From positions 434,001 to 498,000 of the forward strand of contig JABYQR010000001.1 in assembly GCA_022592445.1 (NCBI GenBank): 64,000 bases of DNA. Reading direction: 5' to 3'. Under the pieces are notes generated by a model, which searched no databases, had not been told where the DNA came from, and worked only from the letters and a program-made list of their open reading frames with translations. This DNA is from Cytidiella melzeri (taxonomy: Eukaryota; Basidiomycota; Agaricomycetes; Polyporales; Irpicaceae). Shown one piece after another: positions 21,590-32,643 of this stretch. The stretch's first letter is position 1. Each line of letters begins with the position of its first letter. Made by a program: the position numbers and the translations under genes.

Positions 21590-22922
21590 ATGGCTGAGAC
21601 ACTTGAACCGACACTGCAGAACATCTTAGAGCAGAAGTCTCTCAAATGGATCTTTTGTGGCAAGTTTATCCTCGATGTCCAGAAGGGCGCGCGCAGACGA
21701 CTAAAGCTCTGCTCACAGGTGGAAAGGGTGGCGTCGGTGTGTAGAAGACCCATCGCTGAACACCGTGTCAAAGTGCTCATGTAGAAATACACAGGCAAGA
21801 CAACAACATCTTGCTCTCTCGCTATTCAGCTAGCAAGCTGTCGGGAGTCTGTTCTGCTCATTGTGAGTGCATCGAATGCTCGTGGAGGTGAGGGGGTACA
21901 GATTAGACTGACGGTGGAGATCTAGTCGACGGATCCTGCGCACAACCTCTCGGACGCATTTGGACAAAAGTTTTCCAAGGACGCGACAAAAGTGAACGGG
22001 TTCGACAACCTGTTTGCAATGGAGATCGACCCGACGAGTGCTATTCAGGAGATGGTGGAACAATGTGAGAAGTTCTCGTGAATTCTAGCTTCAGCCTCGT
22101 CTCATCACTAGCTGCGAACCGCAGCCGACTCTAACGGCATGATGGGTAGCATGATGCAGGACCTTGCGTTCGCGATTCCCGGCGTGGACGAGGCAATGAG
22201 CTTCGCAGAAATCATGAAGTTTGTTTCGCACCTTTTTCACGGCTCAAAGCCGTTACTGAGTACGTATTCCGCAGGCATGTCAAGTCAATGGAATACTCCG
22301 TTATCGTCTTTGATACTGCGCCGACGGGACATACCCTCCGTTTCCTCTCTTTCCCGACCGTCCTCGAGAAGGCCCTTGGGAAGCTGAGCACCCTAAGCGG
22401 ACGTATTGGTCCCATGCTCAACCAGATGAGCTCGCTTATGGGAGGCCAGGCTGATCAGACGGAGGATATGTTTGCAAAGCTGGAGTCCATGCGCGCGGTC
22501 ATCACCGAGGTGAACACGCAGTTCAAGGACCCAGAAAAAACTACGTTTGTCTGCGTCTGCATCTCCGAGTTCCTCTCGCTGTACGAGACAGAACGTCTCG
22601 TACAGGAGTTGACGACGTACGAGATCGACACACACAACATCGTCGTCAACCAGCTGCTATTCCCTAAGACGGGTAAGTGCCCGGTCGTAGCACGAGCCCA
22701 TCACCTCGCGGATGCTGATCAGTTCATTTGATAGACTCAAATTGCGAGCACTGCCGAGTACGACACGCGATGCAACAGAAGTATCTCAACGAGGCACACG
22801 AACTTTATGACGAATTCTTCCACATAATCCAACTTCCCCTTCTCACGGAAGAAGTGCGCGGACCGCAGAAACTGAAGGAGTTTAGCAAGATGCTCGTCGA
22901 GCCTTACAAACCTGAGCAGTAG
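21590..22922 (+). CDS. ATPase GET3 (tail-anchored protein targeting)
   Basis: Seven exons, 324 aa: 21590-21659, 21719-21736, 21795-21862, 21926-22064, 22125-22218, 22275-22672, 22735-22922. Get3 is a cytosolic homodimeric ATPase that receives tail-anchored proteins and hands them to the ER receptor. The deviant P-loop [15 protein letters not shown] is assembled from three exons. Switch I is [16 protein letters not shown], the A-loop [15 protein letters not shown], and the zinc-binding pair is CEHC in [10 protein letters not shown]. The methionine-rich client groove is represented by [12 protein letters not shown]. The first intron starts GC (GCAAGT) rather than GT, and exon 2 is 18 nt. Stop and start match the family length of about 320-340. 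It is divergent from SRP68 (254 bp between starts). Confidence 0.97.
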
Positions 22923-23644
22923 ATCCTTCATGTTCAGGACATCTTTTCGCACGTAGTCTGCTGCACGATTTGGTTCCTACATGCCATTTTAATGAAACTC
23001 TGTTGGCGAAGCCGCTTAATCAGTGCCTGTCGACTCTCTCTGCATCGATCTATATACGACGACCACTGGCACAGCGTACGGGAGAGCCCCGAACTGTTGG
23101 CTTGCCTCCTGCAAGTTGCTCCTGCTCTGGACTTGACTAACTTGGGAGAGTCGGAATTGAACGCGTTTGGACCCACGGTCATAAACGGACACAGCATGAT
23201 GTCTTGTACATGCCTTTTCCTCACCGATACGATGGTGTTTACTAGTTCCGATGGCTATGGAAACAAAGGATACTTTTGTGTCTGCGAAATGAACTCCTCG
23301 CGTCTCGCGCCTTGGGCACTAAACCAAAATGCAGTTGAACGCGAGGTGTAAATTTGTAGATTCATTCACTGCAGAGATGGCACAGCTTGAGTTACAAGAC
23401 TGTTGAGGTTTGAGTGTAAGTAGTGTGAACGGTGTTTCATTCAAGTCCACGTGGCCCAGGACGCTCACATCATCTTTCACACTCTGCCTGTTTTGTCTCC
23501 TGCAGCCATACTCTCGCAACCTCCCAGCTGCGTTGAAGAGGCATTTCCACCATCTCGAGAGGTATATCTTGCTGCGATCTCTCACGTCTACTTTGAACCT
23601 CGGAAACCACACCACAGCACAGGTCGGTCCTCGATGCATTGGTC
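22923..23644. other. Intergenic GET3 / ERF4
   Basis: 3' flank of GET3 and promoter of the ERF4-like gene. Small open frames on both strands have no recognised motif. Confidence 0.5.
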
Positions 23645-25249
23645 ATGACCGCCGTTCCTTCCACCTCCCTGCACGTTCAGACCCCTCCACTTGGCGATAT
23701 CAAACCATCCACAATAAGTCCTCCTTCGCCACTCACACCCGCTAGCACGATATCTACGATGGCTTCTGTGCTCCTACGAGGTACAAGTCACCGGTCGGAC
23801 GGTGCTGCAAGTCCATCGTCGCTTACAGAAGACGACGAAGTTATCGACATCTCCTCGCCAGATATACCTCATAGAGACATAGTCCACGAGGAGGCAACAC
23901 CTCATCAACAGGAGCGTGCATTCGCGGATCACTCAGACGTGCGAGAAAACGGACCCAGCTCAGCCGCACTGCTTGGTCTCCAGTGTGCTGCTCCCGTGAT
24001 ACTCCCTCCCAGTCCTCCGCTCACGGTAGTTGACCCACGCGAGGGAGCAGATCCGGAGCCGAGCATGTCTGCTGCTGTTGCTGCGAGCGGCTCGGTGCAG
24101 CAACCACAAAACGTGGCCGTGAGTCAAACGCACATGCAGGAGGAGGACATCACGAACTGGCGGACGTCCATCAGGGGAGGCGAAGAGACGAGACGTGATG
24201 TATTGGAGGAGGAGACGGAGGGAGATTTGGAGGGAGAGTACGATCCATACGACCTGGGCTACTCTCCTGTCACTCCTGTGAGTCCATCTGGACTTGGAGG
24301 AGGCCGTACCGGAGAGGCATCACGGACGTTGGCAATACGCCAGACTTCTGACCATCCTTTGCGACATAACGCCAGTGTGCCCGACCCACTACCGTGGGAG
24401 GCTATAGACCCTCCGGAGGCCAGGAGCAGGGTGGCAAATCAGACTGACAAAGGGTTCAGCGTAAGACGGCAGCCGTACGTTATTCTTGCCGTTCTCGTTG
24501 ATGAACAGAGCTCACGCAGGCATTGTCTCTTAGGCCACGTCGACCGCAAATACCTCATTCAGCATACTATTCTGGTCCTCCGCCATTAGACTCTGCATTC
24601 CACACTGATCCAATAGGGCAGATTGGTTTGCACCATCCGCGGGAGATCATCCGCGTAGAGCGAGACTACGAGGGAGGAGAGCTGGTACAATTTTCCTCCA
24701 CATATCCTCTTGAGCTGGACGGTCGAGTGCGTTTTTTGCGTTTTGCATCTTTCACACAGTACGGCGACTAAGAATGGACCATGCATTAGATAACACCAAC
24801 ACAGTTCCTCGAGACCATCAACACTATTAACGAACGCATGATATCTGCGCACAGTCTCCGGTGGTCGTGCTTCGATAATGCTCTCTCGTTCTTCACATTG
24901 CAGCTTTCTCGGGTATTCGTTACCTCGCACTACGACAGGGTGAATTATTCTCCTTTTCTCACGTGGGCGAAAATGGGGTTCTTGTCTCACACCTTGATAG
25001 GAGATGCGCCGACTGCAAAAATCTTTAGATGAACTCAACACTACATTGTATAATCCAGTTGGACTCAATATTCTCTGGCCACGCAACGTCGCCTTTATGT
25101 TTGTACGTTTCCTATTTCCTGCTATACGCACTTCAAAACAACTTACAGTCATGGTTTACCTCACAGTTGGAGATCGAATATTACGTGAGTGTTTCTAAAT
25201 ATCTACTTTCGTACCAGCGAAGTTGCTTATAACCTTTCCCCTGCAGTGA
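23645..25249 (+). CDS. Palmitoyltransferase subunit ERF4 / golgin-A7 family
   Basis: Six exons, 431 aa: 23645-24460, 24520-24726, 24790-24939, 25001-25102, 25167-25184, 25247-25249. Erf4 is the accessory subunit of the DHHC enzyme Erf2, which palmitoylates Ras at the ER/Golgi. The first 300 residues are disordered, Ser/Pro/acidic. The C-terminal domain begins REIIRVERDYEGGELVQFS and continues ITPTQFLETINTINERM, then DELNTTLYNPVGLNILWPR and LEIEYY. This is the golgin-A7/ERF4 domain. A hydrophobic SFFTLQLSRVFV stretch is the membrane-associating part. The final two coding exons are unusual: 18 nt, then an exon that starts with the stop codon itself. The long N-terminal extension is typical of basidiomycete homologues. 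Confidence 0.92.
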
Positions 25250-27078
25250 TCTGTGTCAATATCGCTATCACACTAAGCCTCCTCATACCATTTGGTTCTC
25301 ATACCCACATGGATTCAACGCCGCCCATCCTTACTTTATTCTTTATTCTTTGTTCTGCGTCTCCAGCACGCACCGTCATTCCCTCTAGCAAATGTCGGCT
25401 ATGTTCAGCGTTTCAGGCTCGAATCCACCCACGCTCGTTTCCTACCTTTTTCTATTGTTTTGTTGGGTCCAGTGGACCCCACGTTCTTGATTTCGATGTT
25501 CCCGTTCTTTATTCCTTGCATCCTTTGCACCCATGTTTATTTCTTTTAAACGTCTTTGGCCCCCACATTCGGCTGACGGGTCACCCAACCATTGTTTATT
25601 CTACTTGACTTTGTTTTATTGGCCGAGAGGACCTTTTTCGTCAGTATTGCCTTTTTACATTTTTGACTCGTTTTTTTACCCGTTCTTTTGGTCTTTTCTT
25701 TGAGCTTCAAGTAGGGATTTTGTATCTATCGTATGTGCAACAACAGCCCCAGACTTAGAACTACTTACGAGTGTCATCGCGTAGGGACTCGAAGAGACGA
25801 GAAGAAAACAACATGAACGGTGAGATTTAATGTTGAGCCATGAGCAGTGACTAGTGACTGCTAGATGGCCAGTCAGTACAACAAGTATCCTTGGCTATCG
25901 AAAACGATGTCCTCGACGACTCTCAGCGAATGGATTCAACTTTCCCCGAAGTTCCGCCTCGCAACATGTCGTGCATATATACAAAATCGGTGTTTAGTTA
26001 CGTTAGGATCATACTACTGTAGATCGCGCATGCGCATCTAGTACAAAGCAATTTCATTGTGATCCGTTCTACCTCGGAGAGCCTTCTTGTCTGTCTGTCA
26101 CATATAATATATTTGTATAGTGCATGTGTGACAGTTCGACAGGTTAGCCTGAGGTGCCTGCAACGGGTGGCTAGGGCATATCCATCTTGTGTCACGCAGT
26201 GTGGAGGGGTAAGTACACCAGCTAGCGATATAGTATCGGAGTATCGAGTTTAAATTGTGGCAACAGTGGCATGGGATGGAGATGGGGATCGCCTTGTAGC
26301 GGCGGCGGCGGCAGCGGCGCTGGTAGCCACTGTTTGTTAACATGCCCGCCTTGGAGACCCATGCTAGCTCGTATACGGACTGAAAATCCGTATGAAAGGG
26401 ACAGCTAACGTTCAGCCTTCAACATGCGCCGTGATACAGAAAAGGCCGGTCGCCTCATCATTGCTTGTCTGCGTGCTTCCGAGGCTTTATCCAGGGTTAG
26501 CTCAATTACAGTACGTTTCACCTCTACGAACTCGAGTAGGAGTAGGCGGTTGTATGTGAGTGTGTACCTCAACGCTGTGGTCTGGATCGTCAGGATTTTT
26601 GTTTGCAATTGAGATTGGAAGAAGACATACCCGGCCAGCTATCCAAGTTGTAGAGCTTTGTGCCTGATAGAATTCATGGGGCGAAAAGTGGGAATAAGAT
26701 GAAGTCCCAATCCTCTATCTGCTCCGAGTATAGAGCCTTTGCAGTTATAGAACGCCTTGATTGTCCTCTGCGCAAACGGGGCGCTGCAATCGGGTGGTGG
26801 CAAGCAACCGTGAGTGGAAACTTGAACCTGGGTATAACAGGACCGTCTCCCTGAGCGATACGCACAAGAAGGCTTCGAAGTGACGCTCGCAGCTTGTAGT
26901 AGGGTGGCCCAGCGTCCGAAACTGCATTGAGTCTGGGTTCATGGGGGTCATCTGCCACGTCGAAGCGCACATGGGAATACGATGCTGTCGGCGAGAAAGC
27001 GAGGGAAAGGGTTGAGGTATTATAATCAGCTTGATCTGGGTAGTTTGAGATGTTATGCTGTCCCGCCAGGTTTCGTGG
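25250..27078. other. Long stretch without a supported gene
   Basis: The first 500 bp are T-rich 3' flank, with a small hairpin near 25464-25479 (GGGTCC-AGT-GGACCC type). From 25.75 to 27.08 kb, frames such as 26405-26608 (-) and 26674-26970 (-) are open but show no motif and no coherent exon set. A degraded gene on the minus strand is possible. Confidence 0.45.
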
Positions 27079-27483
27079 CTAGGTTTCAAGGGATTCGTGT
27101 CCTACTTGGAGAAAACGCCTGCAGTGTTGTGTTGATCAGAGTTGCGACAGGGAGACTGAGAGACGCACCATGAGAGAATGTCAACTTCGAGCTGGCAGTA
27201 AGTATATCATTCGAAAGAGTGAACAGTTCGCCGCGTTGTGAACGATCATTCAAAAGCAGTGTCAGTCCAATGCATTGCTTACCCAGACCGAACCAAAGGA
27301 AGCATCTCCACAATCACTCCTGCGTAAGCGGTTGTAAGCACGAGAGATGAGAAGCAACACTTGTCGCCGGAAAGGCATCGACACCGTGTCAAGGCTGGGG
27401 GCAATGCGGACTATTTGAGATGGTGGTTGCTGCGACGTTGTTTGTTGAGGGCATTTTCTTAGTTTTTGAGAGCCAGTCCTCAT
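27079..27483 (-). CDS. Possible small three-exon gene, 87 aa
   Basis: Exons 27483-27283, 27191-27169 and 27118-27079 join in phase through canonical GT-AG introns. They give a basic protein starting MRTGSQKLRK, with FRRQVLLLISRAYNRLRR in the middle and ending VGHESLET. I do not recognise it. Support is only the consistent splicing and the ATG. It may be part of a longer decayed gene. Confidence 0.3.
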
Positions 27484-27899
27484 TGCAGCTGGGGCCGTAG
27501 TGGACGACGAGGAGGGTGCTGGAGGCGTCGATCAGGGCGACAATCCCTGATTAGCTTGCCCGATCGAGACAACGATGCCGTGTGACGTGTGCGTCGGGAG
27601 AGTAGAGTAGAATAGGTCAGAGTATTCATGTCAGTGTTATTAGCTTCCGCCGCTTCGTTGATATGTTTGTATGCGCTCATTCCGAAAACATAGGAGGCTT
27701 GCCGTCGCTGCTGGCGTTGGCCGTCGGTTGGCCGTCCTATTTCAAGCTTGGGGGAGCACAATTCCGCGCTGAAATTCAGTCGGGCCTGGCGCCCGCGGCT
27801 ACCGAGGGACCGTGACATGTCACACCGTTACTGGTTTTCGGGTCCAGATTAGGCAGTTCTCGCATCAGGCGGAGCGTGACTCTATATCTCAAGTTAGTC
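27484..27899. other. Intergenic
   Basis: A 112-codon minus-strand frame (27818-27480) is open but has no recognised family. Nothing else is supported. Confidence 0.4.
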
Positions 27900-27906
27900 A
27901 GCATAG

Positions 27907-27908
<2 letters not shown>
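27900..27908. repeat. 9-bp target-site duplication, left copy
   Basis: AGCATAGTC, repeated exactly at 28721-28729, directly abuts the T42 tract of the retroposed insertion. Confidence 0.7.
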
Positions 27909-27950
<42 letters not shown>

Positions 27951-28720
27951 CCAATAAATATTGAAAGGCGCCAGCAAAAGCCAGGGGCGCACGACAGCCG
28001 AACATACACCACTAGAGCTAACTACGAACCATCACACCGCATAAGCAACGTGGATTGGATAAGGACACCTCCTCCCCTCAGTGGTGTGCGAATAGAGCGT
28101 GACCAGAGTCTCCCACTTGGGTAACGATGCCAGGTGCTTGCCATAACCCTTTGTGAGGGGGTCGGTTAGATGCGTGTAATCCCATCAGGAGAGCAGTAGC
28201 TCATCCTGTGAGCTTCAGAGTAGTCGGGGGGGATAGAAAATGAACTCTCCCTCAGAGAGAGGCTTGAAACGAGTGCCCTGTCTTCTTCAACCAAAACTCC
28301 TCAGCATCCCAACTTCCACCGTTGACGCCCTACCCTTCGCCAGCCATGACCGCCATTGGGCTTCCTCCCTGCAAAATAATGCTGCACATCTGCTCACAGG
28401 CCTGCCGTGTGGGTGTACGTCGTTGATCGGCCTGTGGCCTTCCCAACACCGGACCTGGTCTCCAGAGTGCATCCCGCACTTCCACGTCGGACAGCTCTGC
28501 GCGAAGCAGAGGGATGGTGAGTTTGGACTATGCTGCGAAGCGCTGCACAAGAGGGTTGTCGAGGGGGGGAATGAACAGGTTGAGTTGGTCGGAATTGTCA
28601 ATCCACCCAGGGATGACAAGTGAGGCAGGAGATCCGGCTCAATCCAGAGGGATTGACTGCCTCTGCCGGCTTGGACATGTAGGATTGGATTGGAGAGCAA
28701 TGAAAGAAGTGCATCGCGAA
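27909..28720 (-). mobile_element. Retroposed insertion with 42-base poly-A tail (SINE-like or processed transcript)
   Basis: An 812-bp segment starts with an uninterrupted T42 at 27909-27950, which is a 3' poly-A tail on the minus strand, and is bounded by the exact 9-bp repeat AGCATAGTC. This is the hallmark of target-primed retroposition by a LINE machinery. On the minus strand the body runs from 28720 to the tail and carries AATATTTATTGG just before the A tract. No convincing ORF was found; the frame 28700-28287 is Cys/Ser-rich and unlike known proteins. Possible identities are a SINE, a 5'-truncated LINE end or a processed non-coding RNA. It now lies just upstream of the bZIP gene. Confidence 0.68.
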
Positions 28721-28729
28721 AGCATAGTC
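28721..28729. repeat. 9-bp target-site duplication, right copy
   Basis: AGCATAGTC, identical to 27900-27908. It marks the 5' end of the retroposed segment on the minus strand. Confidence 0.7.
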
Positions 28730-28985
28730 AGTCCAGTTTCCTCGCCTTCCGCTCTCTCTCCCCCGTCGTTGTTTTCTACCTCCTCGACGCCGTCGCTCGC
28801 ACCGAGCAAGGATCGCACAAAGCCGACTTGCACTTCATCCACTCTGCGCCACCAAGCATTGCGTTCGACCTCTCTTCCTACATACTTTCTGCCCTTGAGG
28901 AGCATCCCGCCGACCTCGCAAGTCGCTTGCGTCGCTCCCGGCAGTAACGACAATCGCACCCCTCCCAACTTCCTAGTCCACCGCA

Positions 28986-31046
28986 ATGGAGTCTTTCGTC
29001 AATGTCGACAACTTCTGGGATCTACCTCAGCATCCATCAACCTTTTCTACATTGCCTGAAGACGACTTCCTCGCACTGCTCCAGAAGCAATTTCCCACTA
29101 GCAACACCCTCTTTGACCTCTCTCCGCCTGATGGCGTTGACCCATTGAACATCAATCCACTGGGCATCCCGAACCCTACACCCCCCTCAACAGATAGCAG
29201 CCCCAGTCCCGCGAGCATGGTTCAGGAGCCGCCTTCAGCGTCGAGGTCAAGACCTGAATCAGGGGTTTTTAGTGGTGATGCAGCAAACAACTCTGATTCT
29301 AGCGACGACCCTACACTGAAGCGTAAGGCGAGCAACGACAGCATGGACGACGAGCCAACGTACAAAAATGTACACACCGGTATGTTCACTCGACTGTTTA
29401 TGTTCTCCGCGCACTCGCCGGCGCTGAGCCTCCGGCACTCATTCTGCGTTCCCCAGCATCAGACCCGGCTAACAAAAGACCCGCTTCTGGACCTCATCGC
29501 CGAAAATCTACTGGTCACCACCAGGTACGTGCTGCGCATACCATCTGCCAATCAATCTCTCTCTGACACACGCCGGCAATTGCGTGCCGCTAAACTGTCG
29601 CAGGACGAAACCCGCCTCATGAAGCGCAAGGAGCAGAATCGGGCTGCTCAGCGGGCGTTCCGTGAGCGGAAAGAGAAACATGTCAAGGACGTACGTGCAG
29701 TCTTGCATTGCTGTTTATCTTTCGTAAACACTTACCGTCGAAACTAGTTGGAGGATAAGGTTGCGGCTTTAGAGGCGAAGAATCAGGTCGCTAGTTCTGA
29801 AAATGAGAACTTGCGCGATCTGCTATCGCGGCTGCAGTCGGAGAACATGGCGTTGAAACAGGCTGCCTTCACATTCAGTGTACCGAAGCCCAACAACGCT
29901 CCTCCCATCTACCAACCATCACCACCACAACACATCTTCTCCAGTCCGGGAGCGAGCACGAGCACAGCCTCGTCACCGGTCGTTCAGATCCTCCAACAAC
30001 AGCAGTATGAGAGCACCTTTGCGTCGTTAATACCGTTTGACCCGGCTTCACTGAGCATGATCGACGAACCAACAGCAACGGACAGTGCGATGAACATGGA
30101 CTACGGGTTCGGCCAACCGAACGGCATGAGCCCCTACAAGACCATTGCCAGCAACCCTATGTACATGTCCTTTGCAGAACCCACACCGTACGACTTGTCG
30201 CCTCCACCCATGCATCCAATTCTACAAGCCCCGTCGCCGGCCGACTCGTCAACAAGTGGAATGCAATCGTTCTCCTCTTGGACCTCGCCTGGGAGGACAG
30301 CGTTAGAAAGCTTGTTCGGCGGTTATCAAAGCGCACAGCCAACGGTGGACTTCTCGGCGCTGCTGGAAAGTCCGCCGAGCGCCCTCAGCCCAGTGTCGCA
30401 TGCAGGTGCCGTGCGCTCTAACCCCTCATCACCGAGTTCGGCGACTTCGCCGGCGCCGCAGACGCTCCACCAAATACTGCCAGGTGGGACTGAGAAATGC
30501 CCGAGAACGAGGGAAGAGGTGTCGCAGATGATCCAGCAACAAGGACAGTCGGCGTTTGTGCAGGATTCGCCAGTTGCCGCGGCGCCGTATCAGCCCACGA
30601 GTGAACCCGTCGTGGATTCATGTACGAGGTTGACAACGGACACGTTTATGAACGGGCTGGCAAAGACGTTCGCGTCGCCATCGTCGGAAGAGACGACTGT
30701 CGGGCCTGACGGTGGTTTCGTGAAGAAAATATCGGACGGGACGGGTTCGATAGTGATGTGCAAGGGCTCAAGTTTCCCCAAGACGGAGAAGAGCGATAGA
30801 AATATTGAGGTGCTCACTGCTTGGCGGTCGATCACTTCTAACCCGCATTTCAAGGTACGTTTCTCTCTCTTTTCGAGACTTTATTTCAGAATGGGATGTT
30901 GACTGGTTGGTATGTTTTTGTAGAATGTCGACATCAATGATTTGTGCTCAGAGTTTACGAAAAAGGCAAGGTGCGATGGGACAAAGGTCGTGCTCGAGCC
31001 GCAGGGCGTGAACGACATCATGGAGACCTTGGGCAAGCAGCGGTGA
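28986..31046 (+). CDS. Pap1/Yap1-type bZIP transcription factor
   Basis: Five exons, 592 aa: 28986-29379, 29457-29524, 29604-29690, 29748-30854, 30924-31046. The basic region reads RKEQNRAAQRAFRERKEKHV, directly followed by LEDKVAALEAKNQ, with leucine heptads continuing to residue ~215. NRAAQRAFR is the AP-1-like fungal bZIP variety that binds TTAC/GTAA half sites. The C-terminal cysteine region, NDLCSEFTKKARCDGTKV, is the redox-sensitive export domain of Yap1/Pap1: oxidation there traps the factor in the nucleus. A single upstream cysteine (GTEKCPRTREEV) may be the partner. Probable role: oxidative-stress and drug-resistance regulon. The basic region is interrupted by two introns. The retroposed insertion ends 257 bp before the ATG, within the likely promoter. 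Confidence 0.95.
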
Positions 31047-31921
31047 ATGGGGGGATGCACCGCGTCTCGTCTCTCCGCCACCGCCACCTAACACACCCTC
31101 ATCGAGTTTGTCGACGCGTCGTTGCGGTTGGAATTAACCCCCGACCTGCTGGTTTCGAGCACAACCATTCTGTTTCGCCATTAGACGCACGCACGCATGA
31201 TATTCAAGGACTTGCTTTTGTGTACGTATTGTTTTGTGTGTGTGTGTGTGTGAGATGTCTGGGCGCAGTCGGCGGTCTGTGCTGGTTTCTGAGAGGGTCA
31301 CCTTTTCTCCTTGTCCACTTTGTTCACTCATCTGCATGCATGTAGCTACCACCGTTCACCACCAGAGAGAGTGTGACCTTGTACATGTTCTTTATGATCG
31401 CCCATCATCCATTGTCATCCTCGCTCATCCCTTTGTCAATCCTCTGATTATTATGTATTTTTTTTGGTATTGAATACAAGTGCGTTGTTTATATTCTGTT
31501 GGGGCTTGTCACAGACTCGAAACAGGTTTTGTTGCAACGGATACTTTAAGTGCTGAGTGCAGAGGAGCGAGGAAGGCGGACGAGTTGCGCGTGCGTTACC
31601 TCAGGCTGGTATAGAAGGTGAAAAGCGATATGTCTCAACGGAACAGGTCACGATGTGCGAATCAGAGGCGTTGCATTCATCCAAAATACACTATTGACTA
31701 GTTGTGACTAGGGAGATGGCGGAGGGGGAGGGAGGGGGAGGGGGAGGGGGTGGGGAAAAGTCAATGGGGGAACTGGACTTTCTGTGTCAGGGCGGTGGGC
31801 AAGTGAGAGAACACTACAGAAGCGAAGGGTGGTTCGACATTATTCCTACGCGTTGGAAGAAGGGGAGGGAGGTTGCGGCTGGTTAGATGGGGGAAGGTGG
31901 TGCGTTCTGGTAGTCAGGGGA
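31047..31921. other. Intergenic between convergent genes
   Basis: 3' flanks of the bZIP gene and the secreted protein gene. A GT run sits at 31235-31251 and a G-rich run at 31718-31755. No gene is supported. Confidence 0.5.
31718..31755 (+). repeat. G-rich tract with quadruplex potential
   Basis: Several runs of three to six G (GGAGGGGG units and GTGGGG) lie within 40 bases on the plus strand, about 170 bp downstream of the stop of the convergent secreted-protein gene. Confidence 0.5.
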
Positions 31922-32432
31922 TCAGGGTCGAGAGGGAGCGTCGGAAGTAATAGGTCTCTCCTTATGCTCCGTCTCTCTGAACCTTTGAAGCATCCTCCAG
32001 TATTCGTTAGTTTTTGCGTCAGGAGGCGCCTTTCCATCATTGTGTAACCGCGAAAAGTCCAACAACTTCGCCTCTTCCTCTGTTGGTGGCTTAAAGTAAG
32101 GTTCACGTGCTTGGTGCCGTAGCCTACGTTTGTTGAACTCGCGGTCAGCAGAAATGGATCGGTCGTACAGACTGGAGAAGAAGAAGAAGAAGAAGAAGAA
32201 GAAGGGGTTTTGTTGTCAGAAGACCAACCATTGTTCGTTTTTATGATATCGATATGGAAAGCTTGGGTACTCACCGCGACCTCTCGTAGTTGACTTTATG
32301 CAAGGTGGCGAGGTGGGTGGAGGAGCGTGATAGTAAGGCAGATTGGCCACCGCCGGACGACGTGGTGGCAGACACGGTCATCGCGTTGAACAGGATGACG
32401 GCGAGCGACACGAGAGAGATGGAAGCACGCAT
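31922..32432 (-). CDS. Small secreted protein, unknown function
   Basis: Exons 32432-32275 and 32171-31922 give 135 aa. The N terminus MRASISLVSLAVILFNAMTV is a signal peptide, probably cut after VSA. The mature part has no cysteine and is charged: KVNYERSRLYDRSISADREF, REPYFKPPTEEEAKLLDF, EYWRMLQRFRETEHKE. Aromatic and basic residues alternate with acidic ones. The intron 32274-32172 has a long GAA/CTT repeat on its 3' side (CTTCTT polypyrimidine tract). I recognise no family; it could be an effector-like or matrix protein. A TATA element lies about 205 bp upstream. Confidence 0.75.
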
Positions 32433-32636
32433 GACGAGCAAAAATGATATTAGGGCGTTGATTGAAAGGTGGGTTGGAAGGATAGTAAGAAAGCTGTGGT
32501 AAGAGAGAATGATTTGGTTAGTACGGTAAACCAGGTGAGCGAACCGTAGAACGAACGATGTACTCACCGACCTGCGCTATAAAGAATACCTGGAGCTAAA
32601 GGGGGCTGAGCTGAGGAAACGAGTGGGTGCAAGGGG

Positions 32637-32643
32637 TATATAA
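32637..32643 (-). promoter_or_regulatory. TATA box of the small secreted protein
   Basis: TATATAA is found on the plus strand; its complement, TTATATA, serves the minus-strand gene. It is about 205 bp upstream of the ATG at 32432. Confidence 0.35.

Noticed and set aside
26405..27089. Open minus-strand frames that might be exons of a longer gene
   Set aside because: Splice sites do not give a coherent protein and no family is recognised.
27480..27818. 112-codon minus-strand frame upstream of the small three-exon gene
   Set aside because: It ends one codon before that gene's ATG region in another frame and has no motif; it is probably chance.
27909..27950. T42 as a splicing polypyrimidine tract or a terminator
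   Set aside because: Too long, no acceptor or gene follows, and the exact 9-bp duplication explains it as a poly-A tail.
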